The notes under the pieces were generated by a model that was given only the letters and a program-made list of their open reading frames with translations, had not been told where the DNA came from and searched no databases. Position numbers and translations under genes: made by a program. A stretch of DNA of 9,900 nucleotides. Source: UBA2922 sp035352555. Its GTDB lineage: Bacteria; Bacillota; Clostridia; Oscillospirales; Oscillospiraceae. Positions 1 to 7,315 of the stretch are shown in pieces (the first letter of the stretch is position 1; each line of letters starts with the position of its first letter). Location: contig DAOPXW010000066.1 of assembly GCA_035352555.1 (NCBI GenBank), positions 1 through 9,900 on the forward strand. The letters are read 5' to 3'.

Positions 1-122
1 ATACCCGCTGTGAGCCTGGGTTTGTTCATGACAGCGGCTTCATCTGGCTCGGGGACAGCAACTCAAATCTGCGGCTGACCGTGAAATGCCGCGATGAAAC
101 AGAATCGCCTCACATTGGCTGA
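1..122 (+). CDS. 3' end of an unrecognised protein gene (partial)
   Basis: A + strand frame is open from the window edge (first full codon at 3) to a TGA at 120-122 and gives 39 residues ending in DETESPHIG. The other two forward frames look less coding-like; one closes at 76-78. A strong intrinsic terminator begins 15 bases after the stop, which supports a real gene end here. The visible tail has no membrane segment and no motif I can assign, so the function is unknown. The segment is short, and a chance open frame cannot be excluded. Confidence 0.4.
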   Translation, partial: TRCEPGFVHDSGFIWLGDSNSNLRLTVKCRDETESPHIG

Positions 123-136
123 ACTATTGTTTCTTG

Positions 137-165
137 GCCCGGAGCGCCGTGCTCCGGGCTTTTTT
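137..165 (+). terminator. Rho-independent terminator of the upstream gene
   Basis: A perfect 9-bp G/C-rich stem pairs GCCCGGAGC (137-145) with GCTCCGGGC (151-159) around a 5-nt loop, followed directly by T6 (160-165). It separates the partial upstream gene from the phosphate transporter. Confidence 0.92.
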
Positions 166-182
166 GCGGGGTTCGGGCGAAC

Positions 183-260
183 TTTACGAGAATTTAACTT
201 TTCTGCGATAATGGATTTTACGCTGCGCCGGTAAACTTAACATTGGAAAGCGGATATACT
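183..260 (+). promoter_or_regulatory. Candidate promoter and Pho-box-like repeats before the phosphate cotransporter
   Basis: This A/T-rich stretch has TATACT at 255-260 as a good -10, with no convincing -35 at the right distance (TAAACT, 232-237), as is common for activator-dependent promoters. Upstream are TTAACA-like hexamers: TTTACG (183-188) and TTAACT (194-199), exactly 11 bases apart, then TTTACG (217-222) and TTAACA (237-242). Firmicute PhoP sites are direct repeats of TT(A/C/T)ACA at about 11-base spacing, so a phosphate-starvation box is plausible before a phosphate transporter. A second possible promoter is TTTACG (183-188), 18 bases, GATAAT (207-212). The repeats are imperfect and the regulation is inferred. 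Confidence 0.35.
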
Positions 261-288
261 ACTTTTGTAAAATTTTAAGGGGCTGCGT

Positions 289-2040
289 ATGGATATTTTC
301 GACTTTCTCACCCTGATAGGGGGACTGAGCCTTTTCCTGTTCGGCATGAAGCTGATGGGCGACGCGCTGGAAAAACGGGCGGGCAACAAACTGAAGACCA
401 TCCTCGGCAAGATCACCTCCAAAAAACTCACGGGCTTTCTGCTGGGTCTGGGCGTCACCAGCGTTATCCAATCTTCCTCCGCCACCACGGTGATGGTGGT
501 GGGCTTTGTCAATTCCGGTCTCATCAGCCTCACTCAGGCCATCAACGTCATCATGGGCGCGAACGTGGGCACCACCGTCACAGCCTGGATACTGAGCCTT
601 ACGGGGATCTCCGGCGACAGCGTGTGGATCCAGCTCTTGAAGCCCTCCTCCTTCACCCCTGCGCTGGCGATGGCCGGCATTATCCTTTATATGTTCTGCA
701 AGGACGACCGCAAAAAGGATACGGGCATGATCCTGCTGGGCTTTGCCACACTGATGTTTGGCATGGAAGCTATGACCGGGGCTGTGGCGGGACTGAAGGA
801 CGTGCCGGAATTCCGCAATATCCTGCTGATGTTCTCCAATCCCATTTTAGGCGTGCTGGCCGGCGCGATCCTCACCGCCATTATCCAATCCTCGTCCGCC
901 TCGGTGGGCATTCTGCAGGCACTTTCCACCACCGGACAGGTCACCTACGGCGCGGCCCTGCCCATCATCATGGGACAGAATATCGGCACCTGCGTGACGG
1001 CGCTGATCTCCTCCGTAGGCACCAATAAAAACGCTAAGCGCGCCGCCGTGGTGCATCTTCTGTTCAACGTTATCGGCACCGTTGTATGGCTCACCGTCTA
1101 CTGCGTGCTCAACGGCATCTTCAGATTTCCCATCGTCAGCACCGCCATCGACCAGGTGGGCATCGCCGTCATCCACACGAGCTTCAATGTCCTCTGCACG
1201 GCGCTGATGCTGCCACTGAGCGGATATCTTGAAAAGCTGTCCCGGGCCATCGTGCGGGACAAGGACGAGCACGAAGCGACCCAGATACTGGACGAGCGGC
1301 TGCTGTCCACCCCCGCCATCGCCATCGAGCGCAGCCGCCGCGTGGCATTCGCCATGGCCCGGGAATCCGCCGCCGCCATGAAAAGCGCCATGCAGATGCT
1401 GACCGATTACGATTCCGCCGCCGCGGAGACCATCCGCTATCAGGAAAAGAAGGTGGACGAGTTCGAGGATCTGCTGGGCACCTATCTGGTCAAGCTCAGC
1501 GCCCGGCCCATGACCGCCGCCGACAGCAGCGAGGCGGCCAAGCTGCTGCACATCATCGGCGACCTGGAGCGCATTTCCGACCACGCGGTGAACATCCTTG
1601 AATCCGCCGAAGAAAAGCGGGACAAGGGGATGGAATTCTCCGACGACGCGAAGAAGGAGCTGGCGGTGATGACCGCCGCCGTGACGGAGATCCTGGACCT
1701 CTCCCTCCGGGCCTTCGAGGAGAGCGACCTGGCCGCCGCCGCGCTGGTGGAGCCGCTGCAGCGGGTCATCGACATCCTCAAGGAGCAGCTGCGCACCCGG
1801 CACATCCTGCGGATGCAGCGGGGCAGGTGCAGCATGGAGCTGGGCTTTATCTGGTCGGACATGCTGACGAGCTTTGAGCGGGCGGCGGGTCACTGCGCCA
1901 ACATCGCGGGCTGCGAGCTGCAGATGACCCACGACAGTCTGGAACTGCACGAATACTCTCACGAGCTGCGCTCCGGCGACCCGGAGTATACGGGAAACTA
2001 CGCCGCCTTCGCCAAAAAGTACGCGCTGATGCGCGAATGA
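289..2040 (+). CDS. Na+/phosphate cotransporter (NptA/PNaS type) with C-terminal PhoU domain
   Basis: An integral membrane protein of 583 residues that probably moves inorganic phosphate with sodium. The first 320 residues are hydrophobic and hold the inverted pair of Na_Pi_cotrans repeats that marks the family: QSSSATT (61-67) with GANVGTT (90-96), and QSSSAS (200-205) with GQNIGT (229-234). About eight membrane segments are visible. Residues 350-560 are a cytoplasmic helical PhoU-like domain with the signature DLERISDHAVNI (425-436) and a second, weaker copy near 524-540 (DMLTSFERAAGHCANI). PhoU tails are common in bacterial members and are thought to bind metal and curb uptake. The length is normal. 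The start has AAGGGG (277-282) six bases upstream. It is a single-gene unit between two terminators. Family assignment is firm; direction and ion coupling are inferred from the family. Confidence 0.95.
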   Translation: MDIFDFLTLIGGLSLFLFGMKLMGDALEKRAGNKLKTILGKITSKKLTGFLLGLGVTSVIQSSSATTVMVVGFVNSGLISLTQAINVIMGANVGTTVTAWILSLTGISGDSVWIQLLKPSSFTPALAMAGIILYMFCKDDRKKDTGMILLGFATLMFGMEAMTGAVAGLKDVPEFRNILLMFSNPILGVLAGAILTAIIQSSSASVGILQALSTTGQVTYGAALPIIMGQNIGTCVTALISSVGTNKNAKRAAVVHLLFNVIGTVVWLTVYCVLNGIFRFPIVSTAIDQVGIAVIHTSFNVLCTALMLPLSGYLEKLSRAIVRDKDEHEATQILDERLLSTPAIAIERSRRVAFAMARESAAAMKSAMQMLTDYDSAAAETIRYQEKKVDEFEDLLGTYLVKLSARPMTAADSSEAAKLLHIIGDLERISDHAVNILESAEEKRDKGMEFSDDAKKELAVMTAAVTEILDLSLRAFEESDLAAAALVEPLQRVIDILKEQLRTRHILRMQRGRCSMELGFIWSDMLTSFERAAGHCANIAGCELQMTHDSLELHEYSHELRSGDPEYTGNYAAFAKKYALMRE

Positions 2041-2054
2041 GCCGCGCACCATAG

Positions 2055-2103
2055 CACAAAAAGGGATCGGATGGCCGTTTGGGCCATCCGATCTCTTTTT
2101 GTG
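2055..2103. terminator. Bidirectional terminator between convergent genes
   Basis: A perfect 12-bp stem pairs GATCGGATGGCC (2065-2076) with GGCCATCCGATC (2082-2093) around GTTTG. An A-run on the left (CACAAAAAG, 2055-2063) and a T-run on the right (CTTTTTGTG, 2095-2103) flank it, so the RNA from either strand ends in a U-tract. It closes the phosphate cotransporter on + and the c-di-GMP phosphodiesterase on -. Confidence 0.93.
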
Positions 2104-2154
2104 ATTTGTTCAGTCTCCCGCCGGCAGACAGTCCTTTTCCCGGGTCAGAGTCTG

Positions 2155-5100
2155 CTACATCTCCGACACGTCGGTCACGTCGAACAGATACTGGATGCAG
2201 GCATAGTGGCCGTTCCACCGCACCCGCCTTAAGGTTGCGGCGTAGCGCCGCCCGTTGATGGTGATACGCGTGCAGCTGTCGCCCGGACGGTTCAGCCCGC
2301 AGAAATCGCAGGGGGCTCGGCCGTCCATCATGTATTCGTAGCATTTCCTGCCGGTGTACACGTCCTTGGATTTCCCGGCGAGCCGGGCTGCGGCAGCGTT
2401 GATGTACAGCAGCTCCCTGGTTTCCAGATCGGCCACCAGCACGGCGGTGTCGCTCTCGTCCACAATGTCCTGATACAGCTCCGCCGCACTGGAAATATTA
2501 TGGAAGATTATATTCATCAGCGGGTGGCCGTTGCGCTTGCCGATGATGCCGCCCCGCAGATTGATCCACACCACGTCGCCCCCGGTATGCCGGACGCGGA
2601 AGGTGCAGTCCAGCTCGCCGCCGGCGGCGGCGGCATCCACCGCGGCGCGTACCAGCTCCTGATCGGCCGGGAGAATACCCACATGGCGGGCGTCGTGGAC
2701 CGCGGCGGAATACGCCTCCCGGGTCAGCTCAAAGATGGCGGGCACGCCGTCGGAACAATACACCAGCCGGTAGCTATCCGGGGTGACCTCAAAGGTGGCC
2801 GCGCCGCCGGGGATGGAGCGGATGACGCTCTCCAGCTCCTGCTTGTCGTGCGCCAGCTGCTCCTCCATTTCCTTGATGCCGGAGATGTCGTTGAAGATGG
2901 CGTAGATGATGCGGCCGCCGTCCTCCGCGGGCAGATTGACGGCGTGGAGCATGATCCATTTATAGTGTCCGTCCCGGCAGCGGATGCGGTATTGCGCGTC
3001 AAAGGGAGTGCCGTTGTCGATGATCTCCTGCTCGGCGGCGACGACTTTGGCGAGTTCGTCCGGGTGGGCGAAAGCGTTAAAATCCCCCGGGCGGGCGCCG
3101 CGCAGCATCCCGGGCGCAAAGCCCAGCATCCGGCAGAACCCGTCGCTGGCGTATTCGGGGTAAGCGCTGTGCCCGTTTACCCGGAAGCGGATGACGCCGC
3201 CGGGGATGTTGTCGATCAGAGCCTGGGATTCCCGTGACGCGGCGGCGAGCCGGTGTTCCAGCGTGACGCGCTGGGTGATGTCCTCCACGGACAGATACAG
3301 CACAAAGCAGTCGGAGGAACGGGCCAGCAGGCGGCCCCGGATATGCAGCCACTTTGGCTCGTCCCCCTCCCGCAGAGGGCGGAATTTCAGGTCGTAGCCA
3401 AATTCGCGGCCCGCGCGGACGGCCTCGGCCGCCTCCCGCTCCGCCTTGTCCAGATAGTCGGGGTCGATGCGCTGCAGCAGATCAAACTGATGGGGCTCGT
3501 ATTCCTGACGGGTGACGCCCAGCAGCTTGAAAAAGTTGTCGTTGAGGCGGGTGGCCTCCAGCCGGCCGCTCTGGTATTCGGCGATGACCGCGCCGCCCAC
3601 AAAGCTGTTGAACAGCAGGGCATTTTGCGCGGAAGCGTCCCAGAAGGCGGACATGCCGTCGGTATTGACGTCGTGATAGCGGTCCAGCGCGCCGATTTTC
3701 TGACCGGCCAGCAGCTTCTCAAAATCCTCCGCCGGCATGGGGCGGCCAAAATAGTAGCCCTGCATATAGCAGGCGCCCAGATTCTTCAGATAGTCCGCCT
3801 GCTCCCGGGTCTCTACGCCCTCGGTGATGATGGGCAGCCGCAGCCAGTGGGCCATGCGGATGACGGAGCTGAGGATATTGCCGGAGCGGGCCTCGTCCCT
3901 GCTGCTGCTGAGAAAGCGCATATCCAGCTTCAGAAGGTCCACCGGCACGTCCTTGAGCATATTCAGCGAGGAATAGCCGCTGCCGAAATCGTCCATCTCC
4001 ACGGTGAAGCCGGCGGCCTGCAGCTCGCCCACTACTTTGGCCAGCTGCCGGGAGTCCTCCATGTAGACGCCCTCGGTGATCTCCAGCCGCAGTGAATCGG
4101 GGGGCAGACCGTATTTTTTTACCAGCTCCAGCAGATTGGCGCAGAGATTCTTGCTGTAGATGTTTACCCGGGAGATGTTCACGGATACGGACACAGGCAG
4201 CAGTGTGCCCTTGCAGTCCAGCCATTTGCGCATATAGGCGCAGCTCCGCTCCCAGACGAATCCATCCAGCTTGGAGATGAAGCCGTTCTTTTCAAACAGG
4301 GGAATGAACTTGTTGGGGGGGGATGAGGCCGCGGGTGGGGTGCTGCCAGCGCACCAGCGCCTCAGCGCCGATGAGGCGGCCCTCATCGTAATTCACCTGG
4401 GGCTGGAAGTACACCACGAACTGGCCCTGGGCCAGCGCCTCGTCCATATCGCCGGTGAGGGCCTGTTCCTCCAACAGCTCCAGACGCATATCCTCGCTGT
4501 ACAGCGCCACCTTGTCGGTGTAGCTGCTTTTCACCGTTCGCAGCGCCATCAGCGCCCGGTCGCACATCAGCGGCACGGACAGGGTCCGATCCTCGATGCG
4601 GAACACACCCGCGCTGGCGTTGAGAGAAAATTCAGTGGGGTAGGTATCCAGCCAGCGGCGGAAGGCCATGTCGGGCCGCAGCGCCAGATAATCCTCCTCA
4701 GAGAGCACCCCGGCGAAATGGTCGGCCTCGATGCGGCCGAAAATGCGGCGGCCGCTCTCCCACGCGCGCAGCAGATTGCCCACGGCGGCCAGCAGCGCGT
4801 CGCCCGCCTCGCTGCCGAAGGTGTCGTTAAAGGCCTTGAAGCGGTCCAGGTCGAAGCGAATGAGCACGAAGGCCCCCGGTTCGCTTCCGTCCAGCAGCGC
4901 ACGGACGCGGGCATAAAAACCCGTCCGGCTGAAAATGCCGGTGAGCTTGTCGTACTGTGCCTCCCGCATCGCCCGCTCGTACTCCCGGTTCTGCTCGGCC
5001 AGCCTCTCGGATTCCAGGCGGGATATGAGGTTGCGCACCCGGTGCAGGATAATTTGAGGGTTGAAGGGCTTGATCATGACATCCGCCGCGCCCAGCTCGA

Positions 5101-5404
5101 AGGCTCTGATCTGGCTGTCCATATCCTCGCCGGCGATGACCACCACGGGGAGCTTACTCAGCTCCTCGTCCGCCCGCAGCGCCTCCAGTACGCCGTAACC
5201 GTCCGATGCGGGCATCAGGATGTCCAAAATTATCAGGGAGACCTCGGGCGCGGCGCGCAGAATTTCCAGCGCGGCCTGTCCGTCCCCCGCCTCCAGAATC
5301 TCATAGTCGCCGGAGAGAGCTTGCCTCAGCAGCAGCCGGTTGGGGATGGTATCGTCCACAATGAGCAGCGTCTTCTTTTTGGAACTGTCGGTAAAGGTGG
5401 CCAT
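2155..5404 (-). CDS. c-di-GMP phosphodiesterase, REC-GGDEF(degenerate)-EAL-PASx4; frame broken at a C8 run
   Basis: Read as one gene with one base removed at 4315-4322, this encodes 1082 residues. The ATG at 5404 is chosen because GGGAGGTG lies 4 bases upstream; an in-frame ATG at 5449 lacks such a site. REC (10-125) has D17/D18, phospho-acceptor D61 and K112, but Ala91 replaces the usual Thr/Ser. GGDEF (about 150-310) keeps DKLTGIFSR, but the signature is EADHF (226-230), so cyclase activity is unlikely. EAL (about 315-565) keeps E348 of EAL, N409 (VNIS), E441 (LEITE), D471-D472 (DDFGSGYSSL), K492 (LKLD), E528/E531 (EGVE) and Q548 (QGYYFGRP), so it should hydrolyse c-di-GMP. Four PAS domains follow (about 594-714, 724-844, 857-974, 977-1081). 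As sequenced, translation stops at 4292 after 370 residues, losing nearly all of EAL. No membrane segment is seen. The signal sensed is unknown. Confidence 0.9.
4315..4322 (-). other. C8 homopolymer frameshift inside the EAL domain
   Basis: On the coding strand eight C's lie between codons for Leu-Ile and Asn-Lys-Phe. The upstream frame reads GLIPPQQVHSPV and stops at 4292. With seven C's it reads GLIPPNKFIPLFE, which is the normal EAL-domain sequence. Both flanking frames are clearly coding, so one extra C is the cause. It may be a sequencing error, a fixed mutation, or a slippage-prone switch. Confidence 0.9.
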
Positions 5405-5516
5405 ATCACACCTCCCGGGCATAGCGGATGCCCCGCTTTGCCGCGGCACGGAGTTGCTTGACGTCTGCGAAAGGAACCCTGACGGCGGCTTCGTCGGAAT
5501 TGCCGCCGCGCAAAAA
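5405..5516 (-). promoter_or_regulatory. Possible expression platform of the phosphodiesterase leader
   Basis: Between the aptamer and the start codon the - strand RNA can form two hairpins. One has a 7-bp stem (5483-5489 with 5502-5508) around a 12-nt loop; no U-tract follows, so it is not a standard terminator. The other has a 6-bp stem, GGGCAT (5428-5433) with ATGCCC (5417-5422), that ends directly beside the Shine-Dalgarno (5409-5416). This arrangement suits control of translation more than of termination. No convincing protein frame is present here. The switching mechanism is inferred. Confidence 0.4.
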
Positions 5517-5590
5517 CATCGCCGACCCGCGGATCGCGTCAGGCCCCTTGGCTTTGCGTCCGCACTCTTTCAATGGGCTTGTCAGAGAAT
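5517..5590 (-). promoter_or_regulatory. Probable c-di-GMP-I (GEMM-I) riboswitch aptamer
   Basis: The - strand leader RNA carries the hallmark GACGCAAAGCC (complement of 5550-5560), preceded by CATTGAAAGAGTG (5563-5575) and followed by GGGGCC and GGGTCGG. Order and wording closely follow the well-studied Vibrio Vc2 aptamer (CATTCGAAAGAGTG, then GACGCAAAGCC, GGCCT, GGGGTTACC). A closing stem pairs CTGAC (5581-5585) with GTCGG (5522-5526). Differences: the GAAA hairpin lacks one base beside the tetraloop, and the last arm is short (12 nt between GGCCT and GGGTC). It sits just after a promoter and upstream of a c-di-GMP-degrading enzyme, the expected context. A covariance-model search would settle it. 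Confidence 0.75.
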
Positions 5591-5599
5591 TGTTGATTT

Positions 5600-5628
5600 A
5601 TTATATCCCGGATTTTTCCATATTTCAA
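5600..5628 (-). promoter_or_regulatory. Promoter of the riboswitch/phosphodiesterase transcript
   Basis: On the - strand TTGAAA (5623-5628) is followed by a 17-base spacer and a perfect TATAAT (5600-5605). Transcription should start near 5593, just before the aptamer, leaving a leader of about 190 nt before the ATG at 5404. Confidence 0.85.
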
Positions 5629-5654
5629 CAGGTTTTTTGCGGCCCCGGAGGCTT

Positions 5655-5665
5655 TGGTCTGACCA
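5655..5665. promoter_or_regulatory. FadR-type palindromic operator candidate (site 1)
   Basis: TGGTC-T-GACCA is a perfect 11-base palindrome of the TnGTnnnACnA class bound by FadR-subfamily GntR regulators. It lies between the divergent promoters of the phosphodiesterase and dehydratase transcripts. A near-copy (9 of 11 bases) precedes the GntR gene in this window. Such a short palindrome occurs by chance, so its position and the matching second copy are what give it weight. Confidence 0.55.
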
Positions 5666-5712
5666 GAAGATTGCAGCAGTATGACAAAAGTAAATTTGTT
5701 CACGCCCCCCCG

Positions 5713-5741
5713 TTGCAATTTTCACCCTAATTTGCTATATT
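5713..5741 (+). promoter_or_regulatory. Promoter of the dehydratase cluster
   Basis: TTGCAA (5713-5718), a 17-base spacer and TATATT (5736-5741) form a good sigma-A promoter. The start would fall near 5748, inside the repeated operator-like elements and about 60 bases before the first gene of the cluster. Confidence 0.75.
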
Positions 5742-5742
5742 G

Positions 5743-5769
5743 TGGTTGAACATAGACTGGTTGAACCAG
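5743..5769. promoter_or_regulatory. Tandem FadR-type operator candidates (sites 2 and 3) over the transcription start
   Basis: TGGTTGAAC occurs twice: at 5743-5751 (extending to TGGTTGAACAT, 5743-5753) and at 5758-5766. The second copy is the core of a perfect 13-base palindrome, CTGGTT-G-AACCAG (5757-5769). The centres are 15 bases apart, and the first begins 2 bases after the -10. A repressor bound here would block transcription. The form TGGTYNRACCA agrees with the sites at 5655 and 9063. The likely binder is the GntR regulator encoded at 9150; that link is inferred. Confidence 0.55.
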
Positions 5770-5809
5770 AAAAAACTAAAACAACAGCACAGAAGGGGAA
5801 AGATATGGC

Positions 5810-6104
5810 ATGGCAATGCTGTACGCCACCTTCAGGGTGCCGCCCATTCTGGCGCGGGGTTTTATCTGTTCGCCACCCGGTCCGACGCCGAGGTCGGGGC
5901 CATCTTTGCAAAGAACACCTATCCATGGCGCCGGGGCGGTATCGCGTCCGCTGCCGTCTGTACGAGGCGATGGAGGACAGCTCCCGCATCACCCGGGCGC
6001 CCGTCGACGCGCCCGCCAATCCCGGCATCCGCCCCGGCGGATTGGAGACGCTGCTGCGGGCGCGCAGGACCCCCGATCCGCTGAAAATGATTTTTCAAAA
6101 ATAA
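5810..6104 (+). pseudogene. 98-residue leader gene of the dehydratase cluster, split by two apparent frameshifts
   Basis: Three consecutive pieces in three forward frames each show the GC-rich third positions typical of the neighbouring genes: 5810 to about 5859, about 5863 to 5934, and 5937 to the TAA at 6102-6104. Adding one base at GGGGTTTT (5856-5863) and one at GGGG (5933-5936) joins them into a 98-residue protein. It begins MAMLYATFRVPPILARGFYL, contains AEVGAIFAKNTYPWRRGRY, and ends RTPDPLKMIFQK. A ribosome site (AGAAGGGG, ending 5798) lies upstream. It is better spaced for an ATG at 5805, which a 5-base tandem repeat (TGGCATGGCA, 5806-5815) puts out of frame with 5810. The product looks soluble and I do not recognise it. 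As first gene after the cluster promoter it probably serves the dehydratase pathway. Homopolymer sequencing errors are as likely as true decay. Confidence 0.5.
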
Positions 6105-6118
6105 AAAGGGGTGTATCT

Positions 6119-7315
6119 ATGAAAGACCTGAAGCATCTGATCTATTTTGAAAACCTGCTGCAGCAGGCGGACAACGAGCTGGTGGAGCAGGGGAAAAAGG
6201 ACGGAAAGCTGGCGCTGGGCTACACCTGCTATTTCGTGCCCGAGACGCTGCTGAATCTGCCGGGCTGCTTTTCCACCCGGCTGCGCGCGCCCAATTCCAG
6301 CGCCATCGACATCGGTACCTATTACATGACCAACAAGATCTGCTCCTACACCCGCTCCATTCTGGAGCGCGGCATCGAGGGCGGTTACGACTATCTGGAC
6401 GCGCTGCTGAGCAGCGAGACCTGCCAGATGATGCACCGCGGCCACGAGCATTTTGAAATTCTGGGCCTGGTAAAGGAGAAAAATCCGAAATTCTTTATGA
6501 GCATGATGGATGTGCCCTTTACCGACAGCGAAAACGCCGTCGACCACTATGAAAATCAGATCCAGACCAGGCTGCTGGAGCCCCTTCGGGACGTTTACGG
6601 CGTGGACATCTCCGACGGGGCCGTCAGAAAGGCTATCGAAGATCACAACCGGATCTCCGCGGTCATCACCGCCATGGGCGAGCTGCGCAAGCGGGAGAAC
6701 CCGCCCGTCACGGGCTATGAGTTCCATGTGATGCAGCTGGTCAGTCAGGTCTGCCCCCAATACCTGGTGATGGACAAACTGCAAGAGACGCTGGCAGAGC
6801 TTGAAAAGCGCAAGCCGGACAGGGAGCCGCGGTTTCGGGCCCGCATCGTCCTCACCGGCAGCGAGATCGACGACCCCGGTTTTACCAGGCTGCTGGAGGA
6901 CTGCGGCGCCATGGTGGTGGCGGACCGCTACTGCTACGGCTCGCTGCCCGGCCGGGAGCCCATCGAGATCCGGGACGGCGAGACCGCCCTTCGGGCCGTG
7001 GCGCGGCACTATCTGACCACCAGCCAGTGCCCGCGCTTTATGAACAGGGAGCGCGCCGACGGCCGCAAGGCCTATATCCGCGACCTGGTGAAGGAATACG
7101 GCGCGGACGGCGTGATCTACAACCAGATGAAGTTCTGCGAATTCTGGAGCTACGAGCGCGTGCTGGGCGTACACATCCTCTCCGAGGAGATGGGCGTGCC
7201 CGCCATCGGCATCGAGCGGGAATATTCCGTCACCTCCGCCGGACAGCTGCGTACCCGGTTCCAGGCGTTCATTGAGAGCCTCGAGATCAAAAACATCCAG
7301 GGAGGTAAAAAGTGA
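6119..7315 (+). CDS. 2-hydroxyacyl-CoA dehydratase, HgdB-like (beta) subunit
   Basis: A 398-residue cytoplasmic iron-sulfur protein, close to the 379 residues of Acidaminococcus HgdB. With its partner it should remove water from an (R)-2-hydroxyacyl-CoA by ketyl-radical chemistry started by an ATP-driven activator. The family pattern is clear: TCYFVPETLLNLPGC (36-50), KICSYTRS (73-80), ETCQMMHR (100-107), LEDCGAMVVADRYCYGS (259-275), KFCEFWSYER (338-347) and the C-terminal GQLRTRFQAFIE. C75, C102 and C340 are the likely ligands of a [4Fe-4S] cluster. The ATG at 6119 has AAGGGG (6106-6111) 7 bases upstream. The frame stays open back to 5810, but that extension belongs to the preceding gene. 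The stop overlaps the next start. The substrate cannot be read from sequence alone. Confidence 0.93.
   Translation: MKDLKHLIYFENLLQQADNELVEQGKKDGKLALGYTCYFVPETLLNLPGCFSTRLRAPNSSAIDIGTYYMTNKICSYTRSILERGIEGGYDYLDALLSSETCQMMHRGHEHFEILGLVKEKNPKFFMSMMDVPFTDSENAVDHYENQIQTRLLEPLRDVYGVDISDGAVRKAIEDHNRISAVITAMGELRKRENPPVTGYEFHVMQLVSQVCPQYLVMDKLQETLAELEKRKPDREPRFRARIVLTGSEIDDPGFTRLLEDCGAMVVADRYCYGSLPGREPIEIRDGETALRAVARHYLTTSQCPRFMNRERADGRKAYIRDLVKEYGADGVIYNQMKFCEFWSYERVLGVHILSEEMGVPAIGIEREYSVTSAGQLRTRFQAFIESLEIKNIQGGKK

Noticed and set aside
847..2052. Long open frame on the - strand (401 codons) opposite the phosphate cotransporter
   Set aside because: It is opposite a clearly assigned gene; its His/Gly/Gln-rich product has no family features. 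This is a common artefact of high-GC codon bias.
4271..5461. Open frame on the + strand (396 codons) opposite the REC-GGDEF region
   Set aside because: The - strand carries unmistakable REC and GGDEF sequence; the + product looks random.
5483..5508. Strong G/C hairpin in the leader as a transcription terminator
   Set aside because: No U-tract follows it on the - strand. It is kept only as a possible part of the expression platform.
5340..5730. Two + strand open frames of 100-114 codons across the divergent intergenic region
   Set aside because: They run through the - strand riboswitch, leader and promoter, have no ribosome site or known motif, and are best explained as chance frames.
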